Part shown: positions 52,191 through 60,609 of the stretch, piece after piece
Layout of the letters: each line of letters starts with the position of its first letter
How positions within the stretch are numbered: position 1 is the stretch's first letter
Origin: Schauerella fraxinea
GTDB lineage: Bacteria > Pseudomonadota > Gammaproteobacteria > Burkholderiales > Burkholderiaceae_B
Direction: 5' to 3'
DNA: 64,000 nucleotides
Assembly: GCA_030849965.1 (NCBI GenBank)
Contig: JAVDKL010000001.1
Span: 2,028,554-2,092,553 of the forward strand
Notes under the pieces: model-generated
Seen by the model: the letters and a program-made list of their open reading frames with translations, nothing else
Database searches by the model: none
Told to the model about the DNA's origin: nothing
Program-made: the position numbers and the translations under genes

Positions 52191-53174
52191 ATGATGTCTT
52201 TATTGGCAAAAAAATGGGTGTTGTGCGGCCTTGCCGCAGCGATGGCAAGCAGCGCCGCGGTCGCTCAAACGCAGGGCTATCCCAACCGCGCGGTAACCAT
52301 CGTGGTGCCCACCACCGCAGGCGGCACCGCCGATATTCTCGGCCGGCTGCTGGGCAAGAAACTGGGCGACATGTGGGGTCAGCCCGTGGTCGTTGAAAAC
52401 CGTTCGGGCGCCGGCACGCAGATCGGCACCGAGTATGCTGCCCGCGCCAAGCCCGACGGCTACACGCTGATGCTTACCTTCAACGAATTGGCCACGCTGT
52501 CGGCCGTCAACAAAAACACGCGCGTCGATGTGGTGCGCGACTTCACCCGGGTGGGCAAGATCGGCAGCCTGCCTGTCGTCATCCTCGGCAATCCCAAAGT
52601 CACCGCCAACACCATGGCCGAGCTGGTCGCGCAACTGCAAGCAGCGCCAGGCAAGTACACCTATTCCTCCGGCGGCCCCGGCTCGATCCTGCATCTCTAC
52701 ACCGAGATGTTCAAGCAAGTGGCGAAGGTCGACATGCTGCACGTGCCCTATCGCGGCGCGCTGGAAGCCTCAACGGCGTTGATCGCCGGTGAAGTCGACG
52801 TGCTGGTTCAGTTCGCCAACGGCAACGTCATCAATTATGTGACCTCGGGCAAAGCCAAAGGTTATGCCGTGGCGTCGCCGCAGCGCCTGACGCGTTTGCC
52901 CGACGTACCCACCACAGCGGAAGTGGGCATGCCCGATCTGCAGTTGGAAGCCTGGTACGGCCTGTTCGCACCTGCGGGTCTGCCGAACGATCTGAAGCAG
53001 AAGATCAATCGCGACCTGATCGAAGTCATGAAGCAGCCGGACATTCAGGAGCGACTGGTGACGCTGAACATGCAGGTCCAGAGCGGTACGTCCGAATCCT
53101 TCGACGCCTTCTTCCTGAACGAGCATGAACGCTGGACCAAGCTCATCGCCGACGCCGGCATTCAAGGCAATTAA
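52191..53174 (+). CDS. Bug family substrate-binding protein 3
   Basis: A 327-aa receptor; either ATG at 52191 or the adjacent one at 52194 is the start. Signal peptide ends near AAVAQT, then YPNRAVTIVVPTTAGGTADILGRLLGKKLGDMWGQPVVVENRSGAGTQIG. Its stop is immediately followed by the amidase ATG (TAAATG), strongly suggesting the ligand is an amide or related compound processed by that enzyme. Confidence 0.93.
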   Translation: MMSLLAKKWVLCGLAAAMASSAAVAQTQGYPNRAVTIVVPTTAGGTADILGRLLGKKLGDMWGQPVVVENRSGAGTQIGTEYAARAKPDGYTLMLTFNELATLSAVNKNTRVDVVRDFTRVGKIGSLPVVILGNPKVTANTMAELVAQLQAAPGKYTYSSGGPGSILHLYTEMFKQVAKVDMLHVPYRGALEASTALIAGEVDVLVQFANGNVINYVTSGKAKGYAVASPQRLTRLPDVPTTAEVGMPDLQLEAWYGLFAPAGLPNDLKQKINRDLIEVMKQPDIQERLVTLNMQVQSGTSESFDAFFLNEHERWTKLIADAGIQGN

Positions 53175-54554
53175 ATGGAGACCACATTGACTTACAGCCC
53201 CGCCACCCACAAGCCGTTAACGTTTCACACTGCTCGCGAAGACTTCATTGGCGGCACCGACAACGCCCGTGAGTATCTCGAACGCTGCCTGGAAACCATC
53301 GACGCCCGCGAGCCCACCGTCCTGGGTTGGGTAACGCTCAACCGCGAAGGCGCGCGCCAGGCTGCCGACGCTTCCGTCGAACGCTATCGCGCCGGCCGCC
53401 CCCTCTCGCTCATCGACGGCATGCCGATCGGCATCAAGGATCTCATCGAAACCCGCGACATGCCCACCGAGATGGGCTGCGCGGCATTCAAGGGCAACTT
53501 TCCTAAACGCGACAGTGCGCTTGTGCGTGCGCTGCGCGATGCCGGCGCCATCGTGCTCGGCAAAACCGTCACCACCGCACTCGGCTTTCTGGATGCCGGG
53601 CCTACCACCAATGCTTTCGACGCCCGCCGCACACCCGGCGGCTCATCGAGCGGCTCGGGCGCCGTAGTCGGCGCGAACATGGTGCCCGTCGCCATCGGCT
53701 CGCAACTCGTAGGCTCGGTCATCCGCCCTGCAAGCTTCAATGCCAACTGGGCACTCAAGCCCACCTACGGCGGCATCAACCGTGGCGAACGCATGGGATT
53801 CAGCCAATCCCACGTGGGCGTGCATGCAGGATCCGCCATCGACATGTGGCAGACCACCATTGAGATCGTGCAACGCGCCGGCGGCGACCCCGGCCATCCC
53901 GGCGTCTACGGCACCACCGAAGCGCCCAAGCCGATCAAGCCGAAGCGCCTGGCCGTGTTCGAAAGCGAAGGTTGGCCACGTTTGGACGCCGCATCGCGTG
54001 AAGCATTTGAGAAAGCCTTGAGCGCCATCGCCGCGCAAGGTGTGGAGATCGTGCGCCGCAGCCAATCGCAAAAGCTGGAAGCCCTCGAACGCGCCATCGC
54101 CGACTGCACCGCGCTCTCGATGCGCCTCAATGCCTGGGAACAACGCTGGAGCCTGGCCAACATTGCCGAACAGCACATGGACACGCTCGGCCCCAGCCTG
54201 CGTGAATCGCTCGAACTCGGCCGTGGCCTGACCTTGGATGATTTCCGCGAATCACTGCGTGAGCGGGAAGCGGCGCGTACGCAACTCGCCGCCCTTGCAT
54301 CGGAATGCGACGCCCTCATCAGCCTCGCTGCCTGCGGCCCTGCGCCCTTGATCGACGACATCAAAGGCACCGCGTTTCCCACTGGCGATGTGTCGTTCAG
54401 CTGCGTCTCGTCGCTGCTCGGCGCACCCTCGGTGACCACGCCGGTATTGGCCGTGAACGGGATGCCTTTGGGGATTCAGGTGATGGGGCAGCATCACGAC
54501 GATGCCAAGGTGACCGGGATTGCGTGCTGGTTGGCGAACGCGTCGCTTGGCTGA
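53175..54554 (+). CDS. Amidase signature family protein
   Basis: A 459-aa amidase with the Ser-cisSer-Lys machinery: Lys in MPIGIKDLIETRD, cis-Ser in GGSSSGSGAVV and nucleophilic Ser in GSQLVGSVIRPASF. The segment after the nucleophile (ASFNANWALKPTYGG) departs from the common ASFCGVVGFKPT, so the pocket may differ. It hydrolyses an amide to acid and ammonia. Together with the Bug receptor in front it forms an uptake-and-hydrolysis pair. The last codons are part of a 52-bp repeat. Confidence 0.91.
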   Translation: METTLTYSPATHKPLTFHTAREDFIGGTDNAREYLERCLETIDAREPTVLGWVTLNREGARQAADASVERYRAGRPLSLIDGMPIGIKDLIETRDMPTEMGCAAFKGNFPKRDSALVRALRDAGAIVLGKTVTTALGFLDAGPTTNAFDARRTPGGSSSGSGAVVGANMVPVAIGSQLVGSVIRPASFNANWALKPTYGGINRGERMGFSQSHVGVHAGSAIDMWQTTIEIVQRAGGDPGHPGVYGTTEAPKPIKPKRLAVFESEGWPRLDAASREAFEKALSAIAAQGVEIVRRSQSQKLEALERAIADCTALSMRLNAWEQRWSLANIAEQHMDTLGPSLRESLELGRGLTLDDFRESLREREAARTQLAALASECDALISLAACGPAPLIDDIKGTAFPTGDVSFSCVSSLLGAPSVTTPVLAVNGMPLGIQVMGQHHDDAKVTGIACWLANASLG

Positions 54555-54717
54555 CTGACGATGCAGGGAAGCATGCCGTCTCTCGATCCTTTCGTCAGTT
54601 AGCTAACTGACGATGTAGGGAAGCGTGCCGTCCCTCGATCCTTTCGTCAGTTAGCTAACTGATGATCTGAGGCCGCATAAGGTCCGCCAATCATTTCGTC
54701 AGTTAGCTAACTGACGA
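54540..54717. repeat. 52-bp repeat array with perfect palindromes
   Basis: Units start at 54540, 54592, 54644 and 54696. From the second on, each begins with a 22-bp palindrome made of TCGTCAGTTAG and its complement (54592-54613 and 54696-54717 perfect; 54644-54665 one change). The first unit is a degenerate copy that contains the amidase stop codon. Strong stems would form in RNA of either strand. The 300-bp spacer 54555-54855 holds this array and the 30-bp repeat that follows. Confidence 0.85.
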
Positions 54718-54803
54718 TTTGAAAGGCGTAGGTTTGCCGCGAGCCTCCTCCCCATCTGTGGACCAACCTGGGGGCCAGCGCTCTCATTTTTACGTTGGCG
54801 TAA

Positions 54804-54863
54804 GTTGAACGACAGCGGTCGTAGACTATGTCAGTTGAGCGACAGCGGCCGTGGACTACGCCG
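54804..54863. repeat. 30-bp direct repeat at the 3' end of map
   Basis: Two adjacent 30-bp copies (54804-54833 and 54834-54863) match at 24 of 30 positions, sharing ACGACAGCGG/GCGACAGCGG cores. The second copy contains the stop codon and last codons of map; the first lies in the spacer. Confidence 0.7.
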
Positions 54864-55650
54864 CGATCGCAGGATATTCCGCCGACGCATCGGGCCAAGG
54901 GGTCAGCACCTCGAAGCCCGTCTCAGTCACCGCCACCATGTGCTCCCACTGGGCCGACAGCGAGTGGTCCTTCGTCACCACCGTCCATCCATCGCCAAGC
55001 GTCTTCACTTGCGAACGACCGGCATTGAGCATCGGCTCGATGGTAAAGATCATCCCAGGCTCGAGCGTGGCACCCGCACCCGGACTGCCGTAATGCAGCA
55101 CCGTGGGTTCGTCGTGATACACACGTCCAATCCCATGTCCGGTAAAGTCGCGCACCACGCCATAGCTGTGTCGACGTGCCACGGTTTGAATCGCATGCCC
55201 GATATCGCCCAACGTCGCTCCCGGCCGCACCGCGCGAATACCGGCCACCAGTGCCTCGTAGGTGGTGTTCACCAACCGCCGCGCAAGCGGACTGCCCTCA
55301 CCCACGATATACATGCGACTCGTATCGCCAAACCAACCATCCTTGATAACAGCAACATCGATATTGACGATGTCACCGTTCTTCAACGTTTTGGCCGATG
55401 GAATCCCGTGGCACACCACGTGATTCACTGAAGTCAGAATCGTCTTGGGGTAATTTTGATAACCAAGATTCGCCGGCGTCGCCTTCTGCGCATTGACGAT
55501 GTAGTCGTGGCAGAGCTGATCGAGATAATCGGTAGAGACGCCTGCCTTTACATGCTCACCGATCATGGCCAGCACGTCGGCGGCAAGCATGCCCGCTGCG
55601 CGAGACATCGCAATTTCGGCCGGTGTGTGGATCACGATGTTGCCGCTCAT
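54856..55650 (-). CDS. map: Type I methionine aminopeptidase
   Basis: A 264-aa metalloprotease removing the initiator Met. Metal ligands: Asp in NIDVAVIKDGWFGDTS (two), His in GHGIGRVYHDEP region, Glu in FTIEPML and a further Glu close to the C-terminus. The start overlaps the ParD-like gene by 4 bases. Because map here pairs with a ParD-like gene and is not next to rpsB, it may be a second, non-essential copy; that cannot be settled in this window. Confidence 0.94.
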   Translation of the reverse strand: MSGNIVIHTPAEIAMSRAAGMLAADVLAMIGEHVKAGVSTDYLDQLCHDYIVNAQKATPANLGYQNYPKTILTSVNHVVCHGIPSAKTLKNGDIVNIDVAVIKDGWFGDTSRMYIVGEGSPLARRLVNTTYEALVAGIRAVRPGATLGDIGHAIQTVARRHSYGVVRDFTGHGIGRVYHDEPTVLHYGSPGAGATLEPGMIFTIEPMLNAGRSQVKTLGDGWTVVTKDHSLSAQWEHMVAVTETGFEVLTPWPDASAEYPAIAA

Positions 55651-55943
55651 GGGCGCACCTCGGTCACCATGAGCGGTTTCGTGCGTTTGGTGGCGCGCGG
55701 CACTTTCGATGTGATGGTGGATGCTGAGCTGGACTCGGCGGCCAATACGCGAACGTCAAACCCACCGGCCAATTCGGCACGAATCAACAGTTGGCATATC
55801 TCGCGGTGGTCGAGGCCGGGATGCAGCTCCGCCAACATCCCAACGCGCATCCAGTGCTCGGCTTGCGCATTAATCGAGCGGCTCAATGCGTCGCTCGCGA
55901 TGCGAAGATTCTCATGCATGCCATCGGAGATTTTTACGATACC
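55647..55943 (-). CDS. ParD-like antitoxin family protein
   Basis: A 98-aa protein with the ParD-like core MGIVKISDGMHENLRIASDALSRSINAQAEHWMRVGMLAELHP. The frame also allows an ATG 15 bases upstream; neither has a ribosome site, so leaderless or weak translation is possible. These genes are repeatedly found overlapping map and lack a ParE toxin partner, as here. The C-terminus is Ser/Thr/Lys-rich. Function unknown beyond likely DNA or protein binding. Confidence 0.87.
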   Translation of the reverse strand, partial: GIVKISDGMHENLRIASDALSRSINAQAEHWMRVGMLAELHPGLDHREICQLLIRAELAGGFDVRVLAAESSSASTITSKVPRATKRTKPLMVTEVRP

Positions 55944-55969
55944 CATATCGAACGCCATATACGAAACAT

Positions 55970-55982
55970 ATATGAATCATAT
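55970..55982. promoter_or_regulatory. Palindrome upstream of ParD-like gene
   Basis: ATATGA-A-TCATAT is a perfect palindrome 27 bp upstream of the ParD-like ATG, in an AT-rich stretch with a further ATATAC/TATATG pair. It is a natural place for autoregulation by a ribbon-helix-helix type protein. Confidence 0.45.
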
Positions 55983-56075
55983 AACAATTTGGAGAATCAC
56001 TCGTCGGCGCACGCGCACAGTTCCTGTCGTACAAAGAGCGTGAGTTCACGACGTCAGGTGTCCGACCTTCCGCAA

Positions 56076-58232
56076 CTACCGAGGGCGTGTTTCAGCGATA
56101 AAGGTCTGCGTAAAGTCTGCTGCCGGCATCGGTTTACCGAACAAGTACCCTTGCGCCTCTTCGCAGCCCTTGGCACGCAACCGCGCCAGTTGCTCCAGCG
56201 TCTCCACGCCTTCGGCCGACACCGAAAAGCCCAGACTCTTGCCCAGGTACAAAATAATGCGAACGATCGCGGCGTCTTCCTTTTGCGTGAGCATGCCGCG
56301 AACAAACGATTGATCGATCTTCAGCCGCGTCAATGGAAAACGCTTCAACGCATTCAACGACACCGCTCCCACGCCGTAATCGTCGAACAGTATGGATACC
56401 CCCGCGGCCCGCAGCGAATCGAGTGCGGCAATCGCGTACTGATCCTCGCGCATCAGAATGCTCCCGGGTATCTCAAGCTCCAGCGCACTGCAGGGTAGCC
56501 CAGCATGGCCCAGCGCTGACTTCACCGTCGACTCGAAGTCGCCGCTACGGAATTGCGCACTGAATACGTTGATGCTGACCCGCAGCCCAGGTAACTGCTC
56601 GCGCCAGATCGCGGCCTGGGCGCACGCCACGCCGAGAATCCAGTCGCCCACTTTCGACGCCAGCGGACTCGATTCCAGGGCGCCAAGGAAGGCGCTCGGC
56701 GGCAACAATCCCTGCTCCGGGTGACGCCAACGCAGTAATGACTCCGCGCCGACCAGCGCGCTATCTTCCAGTCGAAACTGGGGCTGGTAGTAGACCTCGA
56801 ATTCTTCCTGTTGCAGCGCGCGTGCAAACTCGGACTGATAGGCACGCTTGGCCGCGGCAGTCTCCCGCAGCGCTGGACTGTAAAACCGCCGGCAGTGCTT
56901 ACCCTGCGATTTTGCTTCATACAACGCAAGGTCAGCGCTCGAAAGCAACTTCTGCACGGCATCGCCATGGGCAGGCAGCATGGCGATGCCGATGCTTGCG
57001 CCGATGGTCACCGGCGCGCCTTCCACGAAGTACACCTCGGAAAGCGACGCGATCAATCGGTGCGCAAGATCGCTCGCGATGGTCACGTCGCCCATGCCGG
57101 GAAAAAACGCCGCGAATTCATCTCCGCCCATTCGCGCCAGCACATCGCCCGGGCGCAGGCAGTCCTGCAGGCGCTTGGCGACGGCCACCAGCAATGCATC
57201 GCCGCCGGCGTGGCCCAATGTGTCGTTGACGTCTTTGAAGCCATCGAGGTCGATCATCATCATGCACCCGTGCTCCTCGACGGCAATGCAGGCTTCGGCC
57301 TGATGCCTGAACAACGCGCGGTTGCCCAGGCCCGTCAACGGATCCATCTGCGCCAGCTGAAACAGGCGCTCCTCGTTCTTCAAGCGATCGGACACATCGC
57401 GCAGCACGGCGCAGAACGTGGGGCGGCCGAGCTCTTTCCACATCGATGCCGACGCTTCGACCTGGACGATCGTGCCGTCCGCTGCGCGCAGGTCCAGGGC
57501 TGTGGTTTCCCCTTCGTACAGCGAGGCGTCGTCAGCTGCAATCGCCAGGCATTTCTGCATTGCATCGGCTGGCGCAAACACCTCGATCGGCTGATTCAGG
57601 ATCGTGCCCACGGTATAGCCCAGCATGCGCTCGGCCGCGGGATTCCAGAAGGTCACGCGCGCTCGATCGTCCGTGCAGATGATGGCGTCGGGCGATACCT
57701 TGGCCATCATCTCGAATCGCGACTGGCTGGATTGGCGCGCAAGATCCAGACGCCGGAGTTCCAGTTGATCTTCCACGAGCGCCGCCAGGTCGCGCAGGTT
57801 GGCTTGTTCCTGCTCGCTCAATCCGGCGCGCGGCGCGGTGTCGATGATGCACAACGTTCCGAGAATCATCCCGCCCGGACTGACCAGGGGGCATCCGGCA
57901 TAGAACCTGATGAACGGCGGACCGACCACCAGCGGATTGTCCAGAAATCGCGGGTCCTGGTGCGTATCTGAGATCGTCAACAACGACGCACTCGACAAGG
58001 CATGGGCGCAAAACGAAACTTCGCGCGAGGTGGCGCACACGTCGATTCCAACGCGCGCGGCAAACAATTGCCGTTCGGCGTCCACCAACGAAACCAGCGC
58101 AATCGGGACGCGGAAGATATTGCGTGCCAGTTGCACGAGCCGGTCCAGACCCACATGCACGACGCCGTCGCGCATTTCGTACTCGCTGAGCGCATATAAC
58201 CGCGCTGCTTCCACGCTGCTATCGAGTGTCAT
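56076..58232 (-). CDS. GAF-PAS-GGDEF-EAL protein, diguanylate cyclase with altered EAL
   Basis: A 718-aa signalling protein: GAF (about residues 20-165), PAS (about 180-300), GGDEF (about 305-465) with intact active site ARMGGDEFAAFF, and EAL (about 480-710). In the EAL domain the first motif is ESLLRW, and DDYGVG, LKIDQSF, AEGVET and QGYLFGKP are kept, but the usual EITES is LEIPGS. The cyclase should be active; phosphodiesterase activity is doubtful. The ATG at 58232 has GGGAG upstream and overlaps the next gene by 14 bases. Confidence 0.9.
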   Translation of the reverse strand: MTLDSSVEAARLYALSEYEMRDGVVHVGLDRLVQLARNIFRVPIALVSLVDAERQLFAARVGIDVCATSREVSFCAHALSSASLLTISDTHQDPRFLDNPLVVGPPFIRFYAGCPLVSPGGMILGTLCIIDTAPRAGLSEQEQANLRDLAALVEDQLELRRLDLARQSSQSRFEMMAKVSPDAIICTDDRARVTFWNPAAERMLGYTVGTILNQPIEVFAPADAMQKCLAIAADDASLYEGETTALDLRAADGTIVQVEASASMWKELGRPTFCAVLRDVSDRLKNEERLFQLAQMDPLTGLGNRALFRHQAEACIAVEEHGCMMMIDLDGFKDVNDTLGHAGGDALLVAVAKRLQDCLRPGDVLARMGGDEFAAFFPGMGDVTIASDLAHRLIASLSEVYFVEGAPVTIGASIGIAMLPAHGDAVQKLLSSADLALYEAKSQGKHCRRFYSPALRETAAAKRAYQSEFARALQQEEFEVYYQPQFRLEDSALVGAESLLRWRHPEQGLLPPSAFLGALESSPLASKVGDWILGVACAQAAIWREQLPGLRVSINVFSAQFRSGDFESTVKSALGHAGLPCSALELEIPGSILMREDQYAIAALDSLRAAGVSILFDDYGVGAVSLNALKRFPLTRLKIDQSFVRGMLTQKEDAAIVRIILYLGKSLGFSVSAEGVETLEQLARLRAKGCEEAQGYLFGKPMPAADFTQTFIAETRPR

Positions 58233-60030
58233 CTGTCGCTCCCGTGCCTCCGTTCGAACCGCCCGCCCATGACGCGGAGCCGTATTGCGCAATGAACGAT
58301 GCGATCTGCTCTGCGCCCATGGGCCTGGCGTAGAAATAGCCCTGTGCTTCATCGCACTTCCACGCTGCAATGGACGCCGCCGTTGCAGCGTTTTCCACCC
58401 CCTCTGCCACAGTCGTATAGCCCAGTTGCCGCGCTATCGACAGAATCCCGCGCACGAGGATGGCATGGCGATGATTCCGATCGATGTCTCTTACAAGCGT
58501 TTGATCGATCTTCAGAATCGACGCTGGAATCTCGTTCAAATAGGCAAAGTTACTGTAGCCTGCGCCAAAATCATCGATCGCCAACGTTGCCCCGGCGTCG
58601 GTCAGTGCCCGCATCTGTGCCAGCACGCGCGTATCGCGCTGCAGCCACTCTCCTTCCGTGACTTCGAACTCGAGAAATCCGGGATCGAGTCGATACTGGT
58701 CACAGCATGCCATGATTGCCGGCACGAGATCATCGTCGTCGAAATCGCGCGGTGACAGGTTGATCGACATCCGCAACGCGGGAAACCGCTCATGCCAGGC
58801 GTTGAGTTCGCGGACCGCCCGCTCGATCACCCAAAGCGTCAGTTTACGCATCAGTGCAGTGCGCTCAACGATAGGGATGAATTCGGCAGGCGAGATTTCC
58901 CCCAGCAAGCCGTGCTGCCATCGGATCAACGCCTCCACACTGCGTATCGTGCCCGACTTCACCGCAACCCGAGGCTGAAACACCAGACAAAGTTCGTCAT
59001 TTTCGAATGCGCGCTGAATATCCACGGCCAACCGATAGCGGCGACGCAAGCCGTCATCTTGTTGGGCATCGTAAGTGGCGCAGCGCGTGTTAGTCTCCCG
59101 TGCCACATTGAGTGCCGTGATGGCCTGCCTGAGGACATCGCCTGCGGAAGACCCGGCACATTCAAAAGGGGCAAGCCCGATATGCGGGCGCAACAAAATG
59201 GAGACGCCTGCAGCCAACATGGGCTTTTCAAGCGCGCGTATGACGCACTCTACCGTTTCCTGGCATGTGTCTTCATGATGCCAAAATGCGAACCGCGTGA
59301 CGCCGACGTGATAAAGCACACACTCAGTTGCCAGTGCCTGAGTCAACGCGAATGCAATAGTGCAGATCAGCGATTCGGTCGCCGAAACGCCCACGGCCTG
59401 CGCCATTTCCTGTGCTCGCTTGAGATCCAGAATGTCGATCAGCACAAGCATCTGCGGCGGTGATTGAGCAGCGTCGATCATGTCCTGCAGATCGGCCGAC
59501 ATTTGCTGCCGGTTGACCAGGCCGCTCACGGCGTCGCGCCGGCCAACGGATTGGCGCAACGCGATTTGATCCTCGACCATTCTTGCCAGCATGTACAGCT
59601 GCTCACGCTCGGCCGCTGTCAATACGCGCGGCTTCACGTCGATGATGCACAGCGCGCCCAGGATAAAGCCCGACGGCAAACGCAATGGCACACCCGCGTA
59701 AAAGCGCATGAACGGCGACCCGGTCACCAGAGCGTTATCTCGAAACCGATGATCGCGCGTGAGGTCGTTCACTTCGAGAATCTTGGGTTGCCGCATGGCA
59801 TACGCGCAGATGGAGGACTCGCGCGAGGTCGTGTCGGCGTCGAATCCCACCCTGGCCAGAAACTTCTGCCGATCACGATCCACCAGAGAGATCAGTACGG
59901 TGGGAACGTGAAACAGATCGGCGGCCAGACGCGTGAATTGATCGAAATCCTCTGACGCCTTGTTTTCCAGCAAGCCGGAAAGATGCAGCGCGGCGAGCCT
60001 GTCGTTCTCGAGCGAAATGCCAGCTTCCAT
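58219..60030 (-). CDS. GAF-(degenerate GGDEF)-EAL protein, cyclic-di-GMP phosphodiesterase
   Basis: A 603-aa protein: GAF (about residues 20-165), a degenerate GGDEF domain with the signature replaced by HVGVTRFAF, and an EAL domain with VEALIRW, INLSPRDF, LEFEVTEGE, IDDFGAGYSN, LKIDQTL, AEGVEN and AQGYFYARP all present. It should hydrolyse cyclic-di-GMP, with the GGDEF remnant perhaps sensing GTP. It is the first gene of a two-gene unit with the cyclase above, whose GAF domain is similar. Confidence 0.92.
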   Translation of the reverse strand: MEAGISLENDRLAALHLSGLLENKASEDFDQFTRLAADLFHVPTVLISLVDRDRQKFLARVGFDADTTSRESSICAYAMRQPKILEVNDLTRDHRFRDNALVTGSPFMRFYAGVPLRLPSGFILGALCIIDVKPRVLTAAEREQLYMLARMVEDQIALRQSVGRRDAVSGLVNRQQMSADLQDMIDAAQSPPQMLVLIDILDLKRAQEMAQAVGVSATESLICTIAFALTQALATECVLYHVGVTRFAFWHHEDTCQETVECVIRALEKPMLAAGVSILLRPHIGLAPFECAGSSAGDVLRQAITALNVARETNTRCATYDAQQDDGLRRRYRLAVDIQRAFENDELCLVFQPRVAVKSGTIRSVEALIRWQHGLLGEISPAEFIPIVERTALMRKLTLWVIERAVRELNAWHERFPALRMSINLSPRDFDDDDLVPAIMACCDQYRLDPGFLEFEVTEGEWLQRDTRVLAQMRALTDAGATLAIDDFGAGYSNFAYLNEIPASILKIDQTLVRDIDRNHRHAILVRGILSIARQLGYTTVAEGVENAATAASIAAWKCDEAQGYFYARPMGAEQIASFIAQYGSASWAGGSNGGTGATDDTR

Positions 60031-60299
60031 TTTCGTATGCGGCCCAACACCGCCCCTGCAAAATGCGTTCTCCGTAAGCCGCGGTCAAATCGCGGCCGCA
60101 CTGTTTGCATTGAGGTTACCGGCGGGTCACCACTAAAAGAAGTACTAAACACACCAGCAGGATTAGTATTTAATGACCAGATGTTATCAACCAGCGTTCA
60201 CGTTAATGACAGGTCATGTGCAACGACGCCATGCATCGCGAAATTCGGCCGAGCAGACGCAATGATCGCGAAGCAAACTATTTTCAGGTGCCAGAACGC
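60031..60299. other. Promoter region upstream of the cyclic-di-GMP pair
   Basis: 270 bp between the phosphodiesterase start and the tRNA terminator. It includes an AT-rich stretch (60131-60190) likely to hold the promoter for the minus-strand pair. No protein-like frame or clear operator is seen. Confidence 0.35.
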
Positions 60300-60325
60300 A
60301 AAAAGCCCACCGCGAACGGTGGGCT
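60300..60325 (-). terminator. Terminator of tRNA-Lys
   Basis: AGCCCACCG and CGGTGGGCT pair perfectly (9 bp, 4-base loop), and in the minus-strand direction a run of five T follows, a classical Rho-independent terminator 25 bases after the tRNA 3' end. Confidence 0.85.
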
Positions 60326-60350
60326 AAACGCTGGGCAATGCTTAAAATTC

Positions 60351-60426
60351 TGGTGGGCTGTGAGTGGCTCGAACACTCGACCTACGGATTAAGAGTCCGC
60401 TGCTCTACCAACTGAGCTAACAACCC
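60351..60426 (-). tRNA. tRNA-Lys(CTT)
   Basis: A 76-nt cloverleaf on the minus strand: acceptor stem starting GGGTTGT, D-loop AGCTCAGTTGGTAGAGC, anticodon loop CTCTTAA giving anticodon CTT, T-loop GTTCGAGC and encoded CCA. It is followed by a strong terminator. It is not flanked by an integrase or an obvious duplicated 3' end, so no sign of use as an attachment site here. Confidence 0.97.
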
Positions 60427-60609
60427 ATGCTCAACAAAAGACGTGGCGTCATTCGTCAAAGCGAGGCCGCATTGTACATGAATTTTCCTACCTGTCCAGC
60501 CGTCCGCCCAACATATTCCCGCCCCGGATAAGCCCACCGCGAGTAAAATTCGCGCCATGAAAAAGCCGTACCCCTCATCCGTTTCATGCCATCCGAGGTA
60601 AGGCCACAC

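Noticed and set aside
53175-54554. Amidase as inactive because of the altered signature
   Set aside because: GSxxxGSVIRPASF order is known among active amidases; Lys, cis-Ser and nucleophile Ser are all present.
54540-54717. Possible CRISPR array
   Set aside because: The repeats are contiguous 52-bp units where the intervening part is also similar in the first two units; no spacers of unrelated sequence and no cas genes.
60351-60426. tRNA-Lys as an integration site
   Set aside because: No integrase, no duplicated tRNA end and no composition shift on either side within the window.
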